Below, in pieces: positions 18,081 through 27,073 of a DNA stretch of 64,000 nt. The DNA is taken from positions 434,001 to 498,000 of the forward strand of contig LWTK01000036.1 in the NCBI GenBank assembly GCA_003326205.1, written 5' to 3'. The stretch comes from Nostoc sp. ATCC 43529. Its GTDB lineage: Bacteria; Cyanobacteriota; Cyanobacteriia; Cyanobacteriales; Nostocaceae. Position 1 is the first letter of the stretch, and every line of letters starts with the position of its first letter. A model generated the notes under the pieces. It was not told where the DNA came from and made no database searches. It saw nothing but the letters and a program-made list of their open reading frames with translations. Position numbers and translations under genes: made by a program.

Positions 18081-18477
18081 GTAAATTTAATACATTGTTT
18101 GATATTTGCATCCTCACACAACAAAACTTTTGAACAACGAAGATACTAATTAACTCAGCCATTAATTCAATTCTCAGTCTACTTCAAGCTAACAAGACTT
18201 AACTTATGGATTGGAGTATTGATTTTTAGCGAACACGTAAGTTAGATTATTGAGTATTAAGCGCTACTTGTAAGTACTACTTAGTTATTACTTTTTCTGA
18301 GATTTAACAAAATCTCGAAAAGCTTGCTAATACTGGCTTTTAGTCTTTATTTTTGAGCGAAAACACAATTTTTGAATCAAATATCTTGCTCTAAAACGTG
18401 GACAAATTGAATCTTTACTGTAGAATCAAAACCAACTTCAAACATATAAAATACGTATTACTTTTGGAGGTAGGATT
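18081..18477. other. Intergenic region before murA
   Basis: AT-rich unique sequence; nothing is recognised except the GGAGG ribosome site at 18466-18470 at its end. Confidence 0.6.
18466..18470 (+). promoter_or_regulatory. Shine-Dalgarno that decides the murA start
   Basis: GGAGG lies 7 nt before an ATT codon in frame with murA, while no ribosome site precedes the TTG at 18538. Confidence 0.6.
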
Positions 18478-19839
18478 ATTAATCCTTCTAGCAACTTACC
18501 AGATGCCAAATTTGCTCCGAAAGCAGACTCCTCAGTCTTGCAAATTTGGGGTGGGCATCCCTTACGAGGTCATGTGAAAATTAGCGGGGCGAAAAATGCA
18601 GCATTAGTAATTATGGCTGGAGCCTTGCTGTGTCCGGGTGATTGTCGCATCCGTAATGTTCCCCTATTAGCGGATGTAGAGCGGATGGGTCAGGTGTTAT
18701 CGGCTTTGGGTGTACGCTTGACACGACAAGGTGACATCTTAGACATTAACGCCAGCGAAATTAAAACATCAAAAGCTCCCTACGAACTAGTTACCCAGTT
18801 GAGGGCGAGTTTTTTCGCCATTGGTGCGATTCTGGCAAGACTAGGAGTCGCGCAGATGCCCTTACCAGGTGGTTGTGCTATTGGCGCAAGACCAGTTGAC
18901 TTGCATGTCCGGGGACTGCAAGCAATGGGAGCTGAAGTGCAGATTGAACATGGCATTTGTAATGCTTACGTTCCTGGCAGCAGCCGCAGGTTAAAAGGAG
19001 CGAAGATTTACTTAGATATCGCCAGCGTCGGAGCCACAGAAAACTTGATGATGGCGGCTACCTTAGCAGACGGCGAAACAATTATTGAAAACGCTGCCAG
19101 AGAACCAGAAGTAGTTGATTTAGCTAACTTCTGTAATGCGATGGGAGCAAAAATTAGTGGGGCGGGGACTAGCAGAATTATCATCGAAGGAGTCCCCAAC
19201 TTGCATTCTGTTGACTACAGTATTATCCCCGATCGCATTGAGGCAGGGACGTTTTTAGTCGCAGCAGCAATTACCCGCTCAGAACTCAGTCTTTCGCCAG
19301 TGGCTCCAGAACATCTCATACCAGTGATTGCGAAGCTGCGGGATATTGGAGTAACAATCATCGAGGAAGCACCGGAACACTTACGTATTCTGCCAGCAGA
19401 AACCCTGAAGGCAACAGATATTGAAACCCAATACCATCCAGGTTTTCCCACAGATATGCAAGCGCCGTTCATGGCTTTGCTGGCATTGGCTGAAGGCGAC
19501 AGCGTAATTAACGAATCTGTATTTGAAAATCGCTTGCGTCATGCCTCAGAGTTAAATCGTTTGGGGGCAGATATTCGCGTCAAAGGCAATGCTGCTTTCG
19601 TTCGGGGAGTACCCAAGCTGTCTGGCGCACCGGTATTAGGCACAGACTTGCGAGCATCAGCAGCGCTAGTCTTAGCAGGACTAGCCGCAGAAGGACAAAC
19701 CACAATTCAGGGATTGCAGCACCTCGATCGCGGCTACGATCGACTTGATGCGAAGTTGCAACAATTAGGCGCTAAAATCCTGCGGGTGGGCGAAGTATCA
19801 CCAGATGTAGAAATTCTTTCCACTATCAGTAGCGTGTGA
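18478..19839 (+). CDS. murA: UDP-N-acetylglucosamine 1-carboxyvinyltransferase (MurA), likely ATT start
   Basis: MurA transfers enolpyruvate from PEP to UDP-GlcNAc, the first committed step of peptidoglycan synthesis in the cytoplasm. The sequence has [17 protein letters not shown] near the N terminus, the catalytic Cys in [13 protein letters not shown] (residue 133 in the long form), and the conserved [12 protein letters not shown] and FPTDMQAP blocks. There is no ATG: a TTG at 18538 would start directly at the domain, but the frame is open 20 codons further to ATT at 18478, 7 nt after GGAGG. This start gives 453 residues and an N terminus reading [14 protein letters not shown]. Function is certain; the start is inferred. 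Confidence 0.93.
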   Translation: MNPSSNLPDAKFAPKADSSVLQIWGGHPLRGHVKISGAKNAALVIMAGALLCPGDCRIRNVPLLADVERMGQVLSALGVRLTRQGDILDINASEIKTSKAPYELVTQLRASFFAIGAILARLGVAQMPLPGGCAIGARPVDLHVRGLQAMGAEVQIEHGICNAYVPGSSRRLKGAKIYLDIASVGATENLMMAATLADGETIIENAAREPEVVDLANFCNAMGAKISGAGTSRIIIEGVPNLHSVDYSIIPDRIEAGTFLVAAAITRSELSLSPVAPEHLIPVIAKLRDIGVTIIEEAPEHLRILPAETLKATDIETQYHPGFPTDMQAPFMALLALAEGDSVINESVFENRLRHASELNRLGADIRVKGNAAFVRGVPKLSGAPVLGTDLRASAALVLAGLAAEGQTTIQGLQHLDRGYDRLDAKLQQLGAKILRVGEVSPDVEILSTISSV

Positions 19840-19844
19840 AGTTG

Positions 19845-20020
19845 TGATGCTCTCATGAGGGAGATGAGGGAGATGAGGTAGACAAGGTAGACAAGGGCAA
19901 CAAGGGCGACAAAGCAATCTTTCTCTCCGAAGTTCTAATCGCCGGAAGCCGGCGCTGGTGACTTCTCTCCTTGTCTCCCCCTCTTCCTTGTCTCCCTTTC
20001 TCCCCTACCTCCTCCACATA
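19845..20020. repeat. Tandem GAGGTAGACAAGG-type repeats in both orientations
   Basis: GAGATGAGG/GTAGACAAGG units are followed by a GCCGG palindrome and then by the complementary CCTTGTCTCCC run. Non-coding. Confidence 0.55.
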
Positions 20021-20113
20021 GCCGACCCTACTTAATCGCTATACTATCTGTGGGAGGCTGTTTATTTAACCAGCCAGCTTCCATAAGTTGTATTTTTGAT
20101 AGCTTGCTGCACT

Positions 20114-20992
20114 ATGTCCTTCTTCAAAACCCCCCTGATTGGTTTAAAAGCTGACTCATTTCGCCATCCATTAGACCTAGAATCTACTAATGCGCTCAAG
20201 CAGATACCAGGCATCGATATGTTGGTGCGAAATTGGCTAGGGCCAATGGCAGAGCAGGTTTTTTATGTGGAAAATATTGCCTCAAGCGTTCTGGTTGGTG
20301 AAAAACAACTACCTGATTTACACCAGTTGCTGTTAGAAGCTTGTAAAATCTTGGATATAGAGCCTCCTCAGTTGTACGTCCGACAGCATCCGGCTCCCAA
20401 TGCTTATACTTTTGCAGTGCGGGGTAAGCAGCCTTTTATTGTCTTGCACACATCCTTAATTGATATTCTCACACCAGAGGAAATCCAAGCGGTAATTGCC
20501 CACGAGTTGGGACATCTCAAGTGTGACCATAGCGTTTACTTAACGCCTGTAAATTTATTAATATTAGCTGCGGCAATTGTCCCCAATGTTGGAGGCTTCA
20601 TTGCCCAAGCGATACAAGCACAACTTTTGGAATGGGTACGCTGTGCTGAGTTTACCTGCGATCGCGCCGCATTGCTAGCAACCCAAGACCCCAAAGTTGT
20701 GATGTCGGTGTTGATGAAACTAGCTGGTGGTTCTCCCGCCTTAGCACCGCAACTAAACCTCGATGCTTTTGTTGCTCAAGCCCGTGCTTACGATGATATT
20801 AGCAAGACCGAACTCGGTGAAATGGTCAAAGCTGCCCGCACAGCCCAATTAACCCATCCAGTACCAGTACTACGGGCGCGAGAAATTGACCGCTGGGCAA
20901 GCAGCACAGAATATCAATCTTTAATTCAAGGTCACGGACTCAAGCCCACGAATGATGAAGCTGCACCCAAAGGCGGCTGGCGAAACTGGTAA
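20114..20992 (+). CDS. M48-family zinc metallopeptidase
   Basis: The ATG at 20114 (MSFFKTPLIG) gives 292 residues; six extra upstream codons are unlikely. HELGH at 130-134 is the zinc-binding HEXXH, and the downstream ECTCDR-like RCAEFTCDRAAL supplies the third ligand (Glu). A hydrophobic segment lies between them (VNLLILAAAIVPNVGGFIAQA). This resembles cytosol-facing M48 proteases such as HtpX/YggG-like enzymes but has only one clear membrane-interacting stretch. It probably takes part in protein quality control. The C terminus is charged and short (APKGGWRNW). Single gene. Confidence 0.85.
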   Translation: MSFFKTPLIGLKADSFRHPLDLESTNALKQIPGIDMLVRNWLGPMAEQVFYVENIASSVLVGEKQLPDLHQLLLEACKILDIEPPQLYVRQHPAPNAYTFAVRGKQPFIVLHTSLIDILTPEEIQAVIAHELGHLKCDHSVYLTPVNLLILAAAIVPNVGGFIAQAIQAQLLEWVRCAEFTCDRAALLATQDPKVVMSVLMKLAGGSPALAPQLNLDAFVAQARAYDDISKTELGEMVKAARTAQLTHPVPVLRAREIDRWASSTEYQSLIQGHGLKPTNDEAAPKGGWRNW

Positions 20993-21061
20993 ATATACTT
21001 AGATATTTTGCTCAATCCTCATAATAGGGAAATTCAAAAAATAAATGATTTTGTTTGAGGT

Positions 21062-21110
21062 TGTTGACTGTTAACTGTTGACTGTGAACTGTCAACAGTT
21101 AACAGTAGAA
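21062..21110. repeat. TTGACTGTTAACTG direct and inverted repeat
   Basis: TTGACTGTTAACTGTTGACTG is followed by CTGTCAACAGTTAACAG, giving a long imperfect palindrome. It extends the next reading frame artificially upstream. Confidence 0.55.
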
Positions 21111-21167
21111 ATAGAATATTTTTACTTGGAAGTCCCAAAAGTACTGGTACATATAAAAAATCAACTA

Positions 21168-22085
21168 ATGACCAGGTTTCCCTACGACCAGTTCACAAAA
21201 GACTATATTAAAGAATTGTTACAACCACTAGGAGAAGTGGAAACAAGTCGCAAAGTTCCGGCACAAATCCGCGAGATTGATGTTTACTTTATACCTTCAT
21301 CTCAATCAAGTGAGACAATAGAATTAGGATTGTTAGGTAAATTTGCAGCCGAACCTGCTTTAATTGAACCATTTAGAAATGCAGCGACAATTGCAGAAAT
21401 TCGCAGTTGCATGAATAAGTTATTTGATATATTTGCTGAAATAAAACGCCAAACTAAATCCGATAAAAACCGAATTCCAGAATCAAAATTACCACGTTTG
21501 TGGATTTTGTCACCCACAGCCTCTGAATCTATCTTAAATGGTTTTAGAACTAGCTCAGATGAAGATAACTGGGGAGCAGGAGTACATTTTCTCGCCGAGT
21601 ATTTGAGAACAGCAATTGTCGCTCTTCACCAATTACCTTCGACACAAGAAACATTATGGTTGAGAATTTTAGGTAAAGGTAGAGTCCAGCAACAAGCCAT
21701 AAATGAACTAGAAGCACTTCCTCGAAATAATCCCTTGCGTTCTAAAGCAATAGATTTATTATTGAGTTTAAAGACGACCTTAGAAGTAAATCAAAATCTA
21801 GACGATGAGGATAGAGATTTAATTATGCGCTTATCACCTATTTATGAGCAAAAATTAGCAGAAGCTAAACAAGAAGGAATTCAAGAAGGACTTGACGAAG
21901 GAATTCGAGCAGAACGTCGTAATGTTATAGAAAATTTGTTGCGAGTCAGGTTTGGTTCTTTAGATGCAGAACTAAGAATAATTATTGAACCTTTATTGGC
22001 ATTATCTCCAGAAGAATTTACTCCTTTATTGCTGCAACTATCGCGGGAAGAGTTATTAAATAGGTTCCTCGGCGATTTATCATAA
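21168..22085 (+). CDS. Rpn/PD-(D/E)XK-like protein (DUF4351 type)
   Basis: Starting at MTRFPYDQFTKDYIKELLQPLGEVE (ATG 21168) gives 305 residues; the longer frame reads through a repeat. The opening and the region IREIDVYFIP match cyanobacterial proteins with a degenerate Rpn-like PD-(D/E)XK nuclease domain, often misnamed transposase or flagellar assembly protein. The C terminus has the coiled run EQKLAEAKQEGIQEGLDEGIRAERR and the small DUF4351-like helix set (VIENLLRVRFGSLDAELRIIIEPLLAL). Such proteins occur in many copies in Nostoc; the role is unknown, perhaps recombination-linked DNA cleavage. No phage or transposon is around it. Confidence 0.65.
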   Translation: MTRFPYDQFTKDYIKELLQPLGEVETSRKVPAQIREIDVYFIPSSQSSETIELGLLGKFAAEPALIEPFRNAATIAEIRSCMNKLFDIFAEIKRQTKSDKNRIPESKLPRLWILSPTASESILNGFRTSSDEDNWGAGVHFLAEYLRTAIVALHQLPSTQETLWLRILGKGRVQQQAINELEALPRNNPLRSKAIDLLLSLKTTLEVNQNLDDEDRDLIMRLSPIYEQKLAEAKQEGIQEGLDEGIRAERRNVIENLLRVRFGSLDAELRIIIEPLLALSPEEFTPLLLQLSREELLNRFLGDLS

Positions 22086-22134
22086 CTTTGATGGGATTCA
22101 CAAACATCCCATCCCTTAACCCACGATCGCCACC

Positions 22135-23256
22135 ATGACAGCTGTACCCAACGAAGATCGCTTTCAACCCATTAACCTGTTTGAGTACGAAAAGCTCGCA
22201 AAACACTATCTATCTCAAATGGCCCTTGATTACTACAGTAGTGGAGCTTGGGACGAAATCACCCTGCGAGACAATCGTACCGCCTTTGAGCGAATCAAGT
22301 TACGACCTCGTGTATTAGTCGATGTTAGCGATCGCCATCTTAATACCTCCATTTTAGGACAACCCCTACAACTACCTTTGTTGATTGCACCAATGGCTTT
22401 TCAGAGTCTGGCTCATCCTGATGGTGAAGTTGCTACGGCTTTAGCTGCGGCATCAGCTGGTGTGGGTACGATCTTAAGTACAATGGCAACAAAGAGTATT
22501 GAAGAAGTAGCAACTGCGTGCGAGCAATTTCCAGATTCGGTACGCTGGTTTCAACTTTATATCCACAAAGACCGGGGATTAACTCGTGCTTTGGTAGAAA
22601 AAGCCTATAAATCAGGTTATAAAGCACTTTGTCTGACCGTAGATGCACCAGTCCTCGGACAGCGCGAAAAAGATAGGCGAAATGAGTTTGCTTTACCCCT
22701 AGACTTACATCTGGCTAATCTCGCAACTATCTCAGGGCTAGATATTTCCCATGAAAAAGGTGAATCGGGGTTGTTTACCTATTTTGCCCAACAGCTCAAC
22801 CCAGCAGTCACTTGGAGTGACTTGGAATGGTTGCAGTCTATATCTCCACTACCCTTAGTACTCAAAGGAATTTTACGGCCAGATGATGCATTGCGGGCTG
22901 TGGAATATGGGGCCAAAGCAATTATTGTTTCTAATCATGGAGGCAGACAACTCGATGGTGCGATCGCTTCTTTAGATGCTCTGGCTGAAATTGTACCAGC
23001 AGTCAATGGTAAGCTAGAAGTATTGCTAGATGGAGGTATCCGTAGGGGTACAGACATTCTCAAAGCCTTAGCACTAGGAGCAAAAGCAGTACTCATCGGA
23101 CGACCCATTTTGTGGGGACTAGCAGTAGCGGGACAAGCCGGTGTATCTCATGTCATCTCACTTCTACAAGATGAGTTAAATATCGCAATGGCACTTAGCG
23201 GCTGTGCCAAACTACAGGATATTGATGCTAGTTTATTAAAGTTTGCACGCATTTAA
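22135..23256 (+). CDS. FMN-dependent alpha-hydroxy acid oxidase, L-lactate-oxidase type
   Basis: A 373-residue TIM-barrel flavoenzyme. Catalytic His268 lies in SNHGGRQLD, Lys244 in LVLKGIL binds FMN, and Arg and Gly of LLDGGIRRGTD complete the site. It oxidises an alpha-hydroxy acid to the keto acid with O2, giving H2O2. By my alignment, residues that separate lactate from glycolate oxidases are Met87, Met117 and Phe217. These are closer to the Nostoc lactate oxidase (Met/Leu/Phe) than to plant glycolate oxidase (Thr/Trp/Val). In Nostoc this enzyme has been proposed to scavenge O2 near nitrogenase. Gene symbol left blank because names differ. Confidence 0.85.
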   Translation: MTAVPNEDRFQPINLFEYEKLAKHYLSQMALDYYSSGAWDEITLRDNRTAFERIKLRPRVLVDVSDRHLNTSILGQPLQLPLLIAPMAFQSLAHPDGEVATALAAASAGVGTILSTMATKSIEEVATACEQFPDSVRWFQLYIHKDRGLTRALVEKAYKSGYKALCLTVDAPVLGQREKDRRNEFALPLDLHLANLATISGLDISHEKGESGLFTYFAQQLNPAVTWSDLEWLQSISPLPLVLKGILRPDDALRAVEYGAKAIIVSNHGGRQLDGAIASLDALAEIVPAVNGKLEVLLDGGIRRGTDILKALALGAKAVLIGRPILWGLAVAGQAGVSHVISLLQDELNIAMALSGCAKLQDIDASLLKFARI

Positions 23257-23476
23257 GCGATATTCAGCGAATCCTCCAAGAGTAGGCAGAGAAAGACATC
23301 TTAGGCATAGAATTTTGCCCAGTTTGCACATACTTGCCAGCTGGCTAAAAAAGCTAGACCCCGATATAGCGTCGATTATCATCAAGCTATTCATCACAGC
23401 AAAACTTTGAGAATTAATCTTGAAAATTGTTGTTGCAAAATTAGTAAATAGAGTATAATAGTGAAGTTGAATATAA

Positions 23477-23560
23477 GGGCGGGTGGCGAAACTGGTAGAC
23501 GCACCACACTCAAAATGTGGCGACCTTGCGGTCATAGGAGTTCGATTCTCCTCCTGCCCA
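23477..23560 (+). tRNA. tRNA-Leu (anticodon CAA)
   Basis: An 84-nt gene. The acceptor stem is GGGCGGG with CCTGCCC and discriminator A. The anticodon stem CCACA/TGTGG has loop CTCAAAA with CAA at 23511-23513. A long variable arm (CGACCTTGCGGTC) and the TTCGATT loop mark a class II leucine tRNA. CCA is not encoded. Confidence 0.95.
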
Positions 23561-23789
23561 CTACCAAAAAGATTTAATATTTTTTACGTTAAATATGTTG
23601 TGTAACTTTAAGTTACGTCATAATTAATGAAGAATCAATAAATTACTTGGAATTTATGTTATATATTAAGTAACATCGTATATTTCATTTTGAACTAGCA
23701 AACAACTATACTAAAAAAACAACATATCTACTAGAGAATATACATAATTACAGTATTTTTTGTCTGTAGTAGTTAACTATTAAAGATCG

Positions 23790-24010
23790 TAGAGGGCAAA
23801 GGTTATGCGACTCAAAAGGTGGGAATCTCCCCGTAAAGAAGGTAGGAATGATAAGGGTAGAGGCGGTTCTGCTAGGAAGAGGCAACTCAAAAAGCAAAGA
23901 CAAATGTTAAGACAAAGGCTTAAGGAAGGTAACAAAGCCAACGAAAACAAAGAAAACAAAAATAATACACCAGGGGAAGATAAAGTCATCTTCCCCTTAT
24001 TTTTTGCCTT
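23790..24010 (+). ncRNA. Candidate small transcript: lysine/arginine-rich frame or small RNA
   Basis: The frame from ATG 23804 (Met-Arg-Leu-Lys-Arg-Trp) is strongly basic: RKEGRNDKGRGGSARKRQLK. It runs straight through the terminator hairpin at 23973-24000 to a stop at 24045-24047, which is odd for a protein gene. Either translation is incidental and this is a small RNA, or the mRNA ends inside the frame. No family is recognised. Confidence 0.3.
23973..24006 (+). terminator. Strong intrinsic terminator
   Basis: GGGGAAGAT-AAAGTC-ATCTTCCCC is a perfect 9-bp stem followed by TTATTTTTTGCC. Confidence 0.8.
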
Positions 24011-24423
24011 TTGCTTTGAGCAAAAAATAAAAATTATGAATTTTTAAATACTGGCTTTGAGTTTAATCTGTAATAATAAAGAAAAGATAAAAGTTTTTTG
24101 AAAAAAAAATAACTACAATCTAACCTCTTAGCTCAAGTACATACGTACATACCAAAATCATGACATTGATTCTCTAGTATTTTTCTTAGTTTCAAAACCA
24201 GGTGTAGCAAATATTACCTAATGTAAAACATAATCTTTAGGAATTTATCGCAATTGTAATGCTTACATAAATCAATCAAAAATTAATTATGAAGGAAATA
24301 TGAATTTTGCCAAGCAGCCTCTGAAATCCTTTGGTTAAACCAGTAAACTAAAACACAGCAACGAATAATTCTAGTATTACCGGAAAAGCCAAAAAGTGTA
24401 CAGAGAAGGCAATTGCACCTCCA

Positions 24424-24474
24424 TGTGTTAACTTCCAAAGATAACACAAGCCTAAAAAAGGCCAGGAGTTATCT
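24424..24474 (+). promoter_or_regulatory. Mutually exclusive stems in the leader of the WecG/TagA-like gene
   Basis: TGTGTTA (24424-24430) can pair with TAACACA (24442-24448). Alternatively AGATAAC (24439-24445) pairs with GTTATCT (24468-24474), enclosing GCCT/AGGC. The two long stems share TAAC and cannot both form. A switch-like leader is inferred; no known riboswitch class is recognised. Confidence 0.3.
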
Positions 24475-24546
24475 AATCTGAATTGTTCAATATTCGGAAT
24501 GGTCTAGGTAATCTATGGATTCTTTTATTGGACACAGGAATTATTT

Positions 24547-25344
24547 ATGGTGGCAAGAGTGCTTCTACCTACTCAAAAAGTACTTGATTTTCCTATTACG
24601 GCTCTACGCTTTAACGACCAAATGCAAACAATACTGAAATGGGCGAGTAAGCGTGAGAGTAGAAGTGTATACGTAGCAAATGTACATATGCTGATTGAAG
24701 CTCACTGGAACCCAGAGTTTGCCAGCCTATTACGAAATGCAGATATAGTTACCCCCGATGGTATGCCTCTTGTATGGATGATGCGGAAAATGGGAGCTAT
24801 CTACCAAGACCGTGTAGCGGGGATGGATATTTTTCTGGCTTTGTGTCAGTTATCTCAAACACAAAATCTCAGTATTTTCTTTTTGGGTTCCCAAACAGAA
24901 ATTCTTTCGAGGATAGAAAAAAGGTTAGAGCGCGAATTTCCTCAAATAAAGATAGCGGCTATGGAACCTCTACCCTTTCGTCCCCTGACTCAAACTGAAG
25001 ATGAAGCTTTAATTCAAAAAATTAACTCTAGTGGTGCCAACGCTGTCTTAGTTTCTTTGGGATGTCCAAAACAAGAAAATTGGATAGCTCAACATAAGGG
25101 CAAAATACAAGCTGTGATGATTGGACTTGGTGGAGTTTTCCCAGTTTATGCAGGAATCCACAAACGCGCACCCCGCATAGTTAGAGACTTAGGACTTGAG
25201 TGGCTATATCGATGGATTCAAGAACCACGTCGGCTTTTTGGTCGCTATTCTAAAACAATTCCGCTCTTTATATGGTTAGCTACTAAGCAATTACTTTCAT
25301 CAAGTCGTATTGCAGGGGTCTTCCTGCAAGAAACTGGAGACTAA
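24547..25344 (+). CDS. WecG/TagA/CpsF-family glycosyltransferase
   Basis: A 265-residue GT26 enzyme. The blocks ADIVTPDGMPLVWMMRKMG (about 61-79), VAGMDIF and the later LGCPKQENWIAQHK and GVGGVFPVYAG-like stretch are typical. Family members transfer N-acetylmannosamine (uronic acid) or similar sugars onto a lipid-linked GlcNAc at the membrane's inner face. A C-terminal amphipathic end (LFIWLATKQLL) fits membrane association. It begins a run of three envelope-sugar genes on this strand, though a 611-bp gap follows. Confidence 0.88.
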   Translation: MVARVLLPTQKVLDFPITALRFNDQMQTILKWASKRESRSVYVANVHMLIEAHWNPEFASLLRNADIVTPDGMPLVWMMRKMGAIYQDRVAGMDIFLALCQLSQTQNLSIFFLGSQTEILSRIEKRLEREFPQIKIAAMEPLPFRPLTQTEDEALIQKINSSGANAVLVSLGCPKQENWIAQHKGKIQAVMIGLGGVFPVYAGIHKRAPRIVRDLGLEWLYRWIQEPRRLFGRYSKTIPLFIWLATKQLLSSSRIAGVFLQETGD

Positions 25345-25955
25345 GAAAGTAAAAAAACATAAATATGTTTATGCTCTTATAAGCAATGATTAGCAAATTC
25401 ACATATCACCTCAATTCCCAAAATATAAGTAGCGATATATTTAATACCGAAATTTAAAAGACTCACTTATCAGTGAATTATATGGATAAAAGTTTATTAA
25501 AAAGTTATAAAACTACAAAAAGATTATGGTAGACTCTTATTCAAGGCTGAGCGCTGAGGAATAAAAGTATACTTAAAAACACTACGCATCCATTATTAAG
25601 TGCTTAAGTTGGATTTAATTTTTCAAAAAACGCTTACTTTTAATTACATTGCAAATACTTTAATGAAATTAACCCAATATTTATCAAATTTATGACATGC
25701 TCTAGAAAGTTGCTTGCGATCGCCAAGCAGTTTCTATAGTTATTTTATTTGTCCTAGTACCTTCAGTTAATCAAGAAACTTAGGTTTGATTACTTAGCAT
25801 CTTTTCTTAGATTGTGCAGATTTTTATTCATCCAAGACGCACACAAACTGAGGTTTTGATGACAAGTGTTTTTAAGGTTTCACAAAATAACTACGACACT
25901 TACTTAAGTAACGTCAAATCAACCACCAATTTATAGTATATCGCAGAGAGCAAAC
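25345..25955. other. 611-bp intergenic region
   Basis: AT-rich with one HIP1-like site near 25716. No reading frame or structured element that I can support; it may hold a separate promoter for the next two genes. Confidence 0.5.
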
Positions 25956-27062
25956 ATGAAAATTGGAATTTTAACTTTTCACCATGTCACTAATTACGGA
26001 GCAACACTGCAAGCTTGTGCGCTTTGGACTTTCCTGAATAGCCAAGGCTATGATGTTGAAATCATAGACTATAGACCTCTAAATATAGTATGGAAGTACC
26101 TCAGGCCTTTAATTCCCCTGAAAAAGCCAGAAAAAGTCTTGGTTAATATTCCAAGAGCTTGGAAAATGAGACGTTTTTTACTTTCTTATATGAAGTTGAG
26201 TCCGAAAAAATTCTATGATAAAAAAGGCTTAGAATACTATCGTGATAAGTATGATGTAGTAATATGCGGCAGCGATCAAATATGGTGTCTAGATTCTTTT
26301 AGAGGTTTTGATTCTGCCTTTTTTCTGGATTTTGTTAACAAAGAAACTACCCGTAAGATAAGCTACGCTGCTAGTTTTGGCAATACTGTTAAGTTAGGAA
26401 ATTACCACGAAACAATTTGCAATTTAATCGATCAATTTCAAACTATTTTAGTTCGTGATTCTAATAGTGCAAATATTATTAATAACGAATGTAATCAAAA
26501 AGCAATAAAAGTTTTAGATCCTACTTTTTTAATTAAGTATGACGCAATTAAAACTTCGCCAAAAATTCCAGGTAAATATATTTTGTTATATTTTCATGCT
26601 GCAATAGAACCAGAAGAAGAAGAATTTATCAAATCATTAGCAAAATCTGAAAATCTCACTATAGTTTCAGTAGATGAGCCTAATAAAATAGCACAAATCA
26701 ATCTGGAAAGTGCTAGTCCACAAGAGTGGGTTGGACTATATAGCGAAGCATCTTACATAGTGACTAACACTTTTCATGGCACTATATTCTCTATTATTTT
26801 TCAAAAACCTTTCAATGTATTTCTTCGTAGTGAGAAACAGAATAAAGTCACAGATCTCCTTAGAGATTTAAATTTAGAACACCGGATATTTTTTGTTAAG
26901 GAAAAACCCCAGCCAAGCCACAAAGAAATTTTTGATATTGATTATGAATCAGTATCTAAAATATTAGAATCCAAAATAATGCAATCAAAACAACATTTAC
27001 TTCAAGCGATTTCACCAGAAAAAATTGAAGATAGAAGCAAGGCGGTATGTAATCAGGAGTAA
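25956..27062 (+). CDS. Polysaccharide pyruvyltransferase family protein
   Basis: A 368-residue protein opening MKIGILTFHHVTNYGATLQACAL, the usual start of the PF04230 family. VVICGSDQIW (residues about 105-114) and SYIVTNTFHGTIFSIIF near 265 (the His-Gly block) support it. These enzymes move a pyruvyl group from PEP onto a sugar of a cell-surface polymer, usually as a ketal. It is closely followed by a MurB-like gene (11 nt gap), so the two are co-transcribed. The C-terminal tail is polar and variable. Confidence 0.88.
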   Translation: MKIGILTFHHVTNYGATLQACALWTFLNSQGYDVEIIDYRPLNIVWKYLRPLIPLKKPEKVLVNIPRAWKMRRFLLSYMKLSPKKFYDKKGLEYYRDKYDVVICGSDQIWCLDSFRGFDSAFFLDFVNKETTRKISYAASFGNTVKLGNYHETICNLIDQFQTILVRDSNSANIINNECNQKAIKVLDPTFLIKYDAIKTSPKIPGKYILLYFHAAIEPEEEEFIKSLAKSENLTIVSVDEPNKIAQINLESASPQEWVGLYSEASYIVTNTFHGTIFSIIFQKPFNVFLRSEKQNKVTDLLRDLNLEHRIFFVKEKPQPSHKEIFDIDYESVSKILESKIMQSKQHLLQAISPEKIEDRSKAVCNQE

Positions 27063-27073
27063 AAACAATTAAA

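Larger units (their letters stand above)
23561..24546. other. Intergenic region with a candidate small transcript and a switch-like leader
   Basis: Contains the basic small frame/small RNA at 23790-24010 with a strong terminator, and the alternative stems at 24424-24474 before the glycosyltransferase gene. A palindrome GTACATACGTAC lies near 24138. Otherwise AT-rich. Confidence 0.5.

Noticed and set aside
21168..22085. Flagellar assembly protein or transposase
   Set aside because: Such names are often applied to this family, but no flagellar gene, transposon end or catalytic DDE motif is visible.
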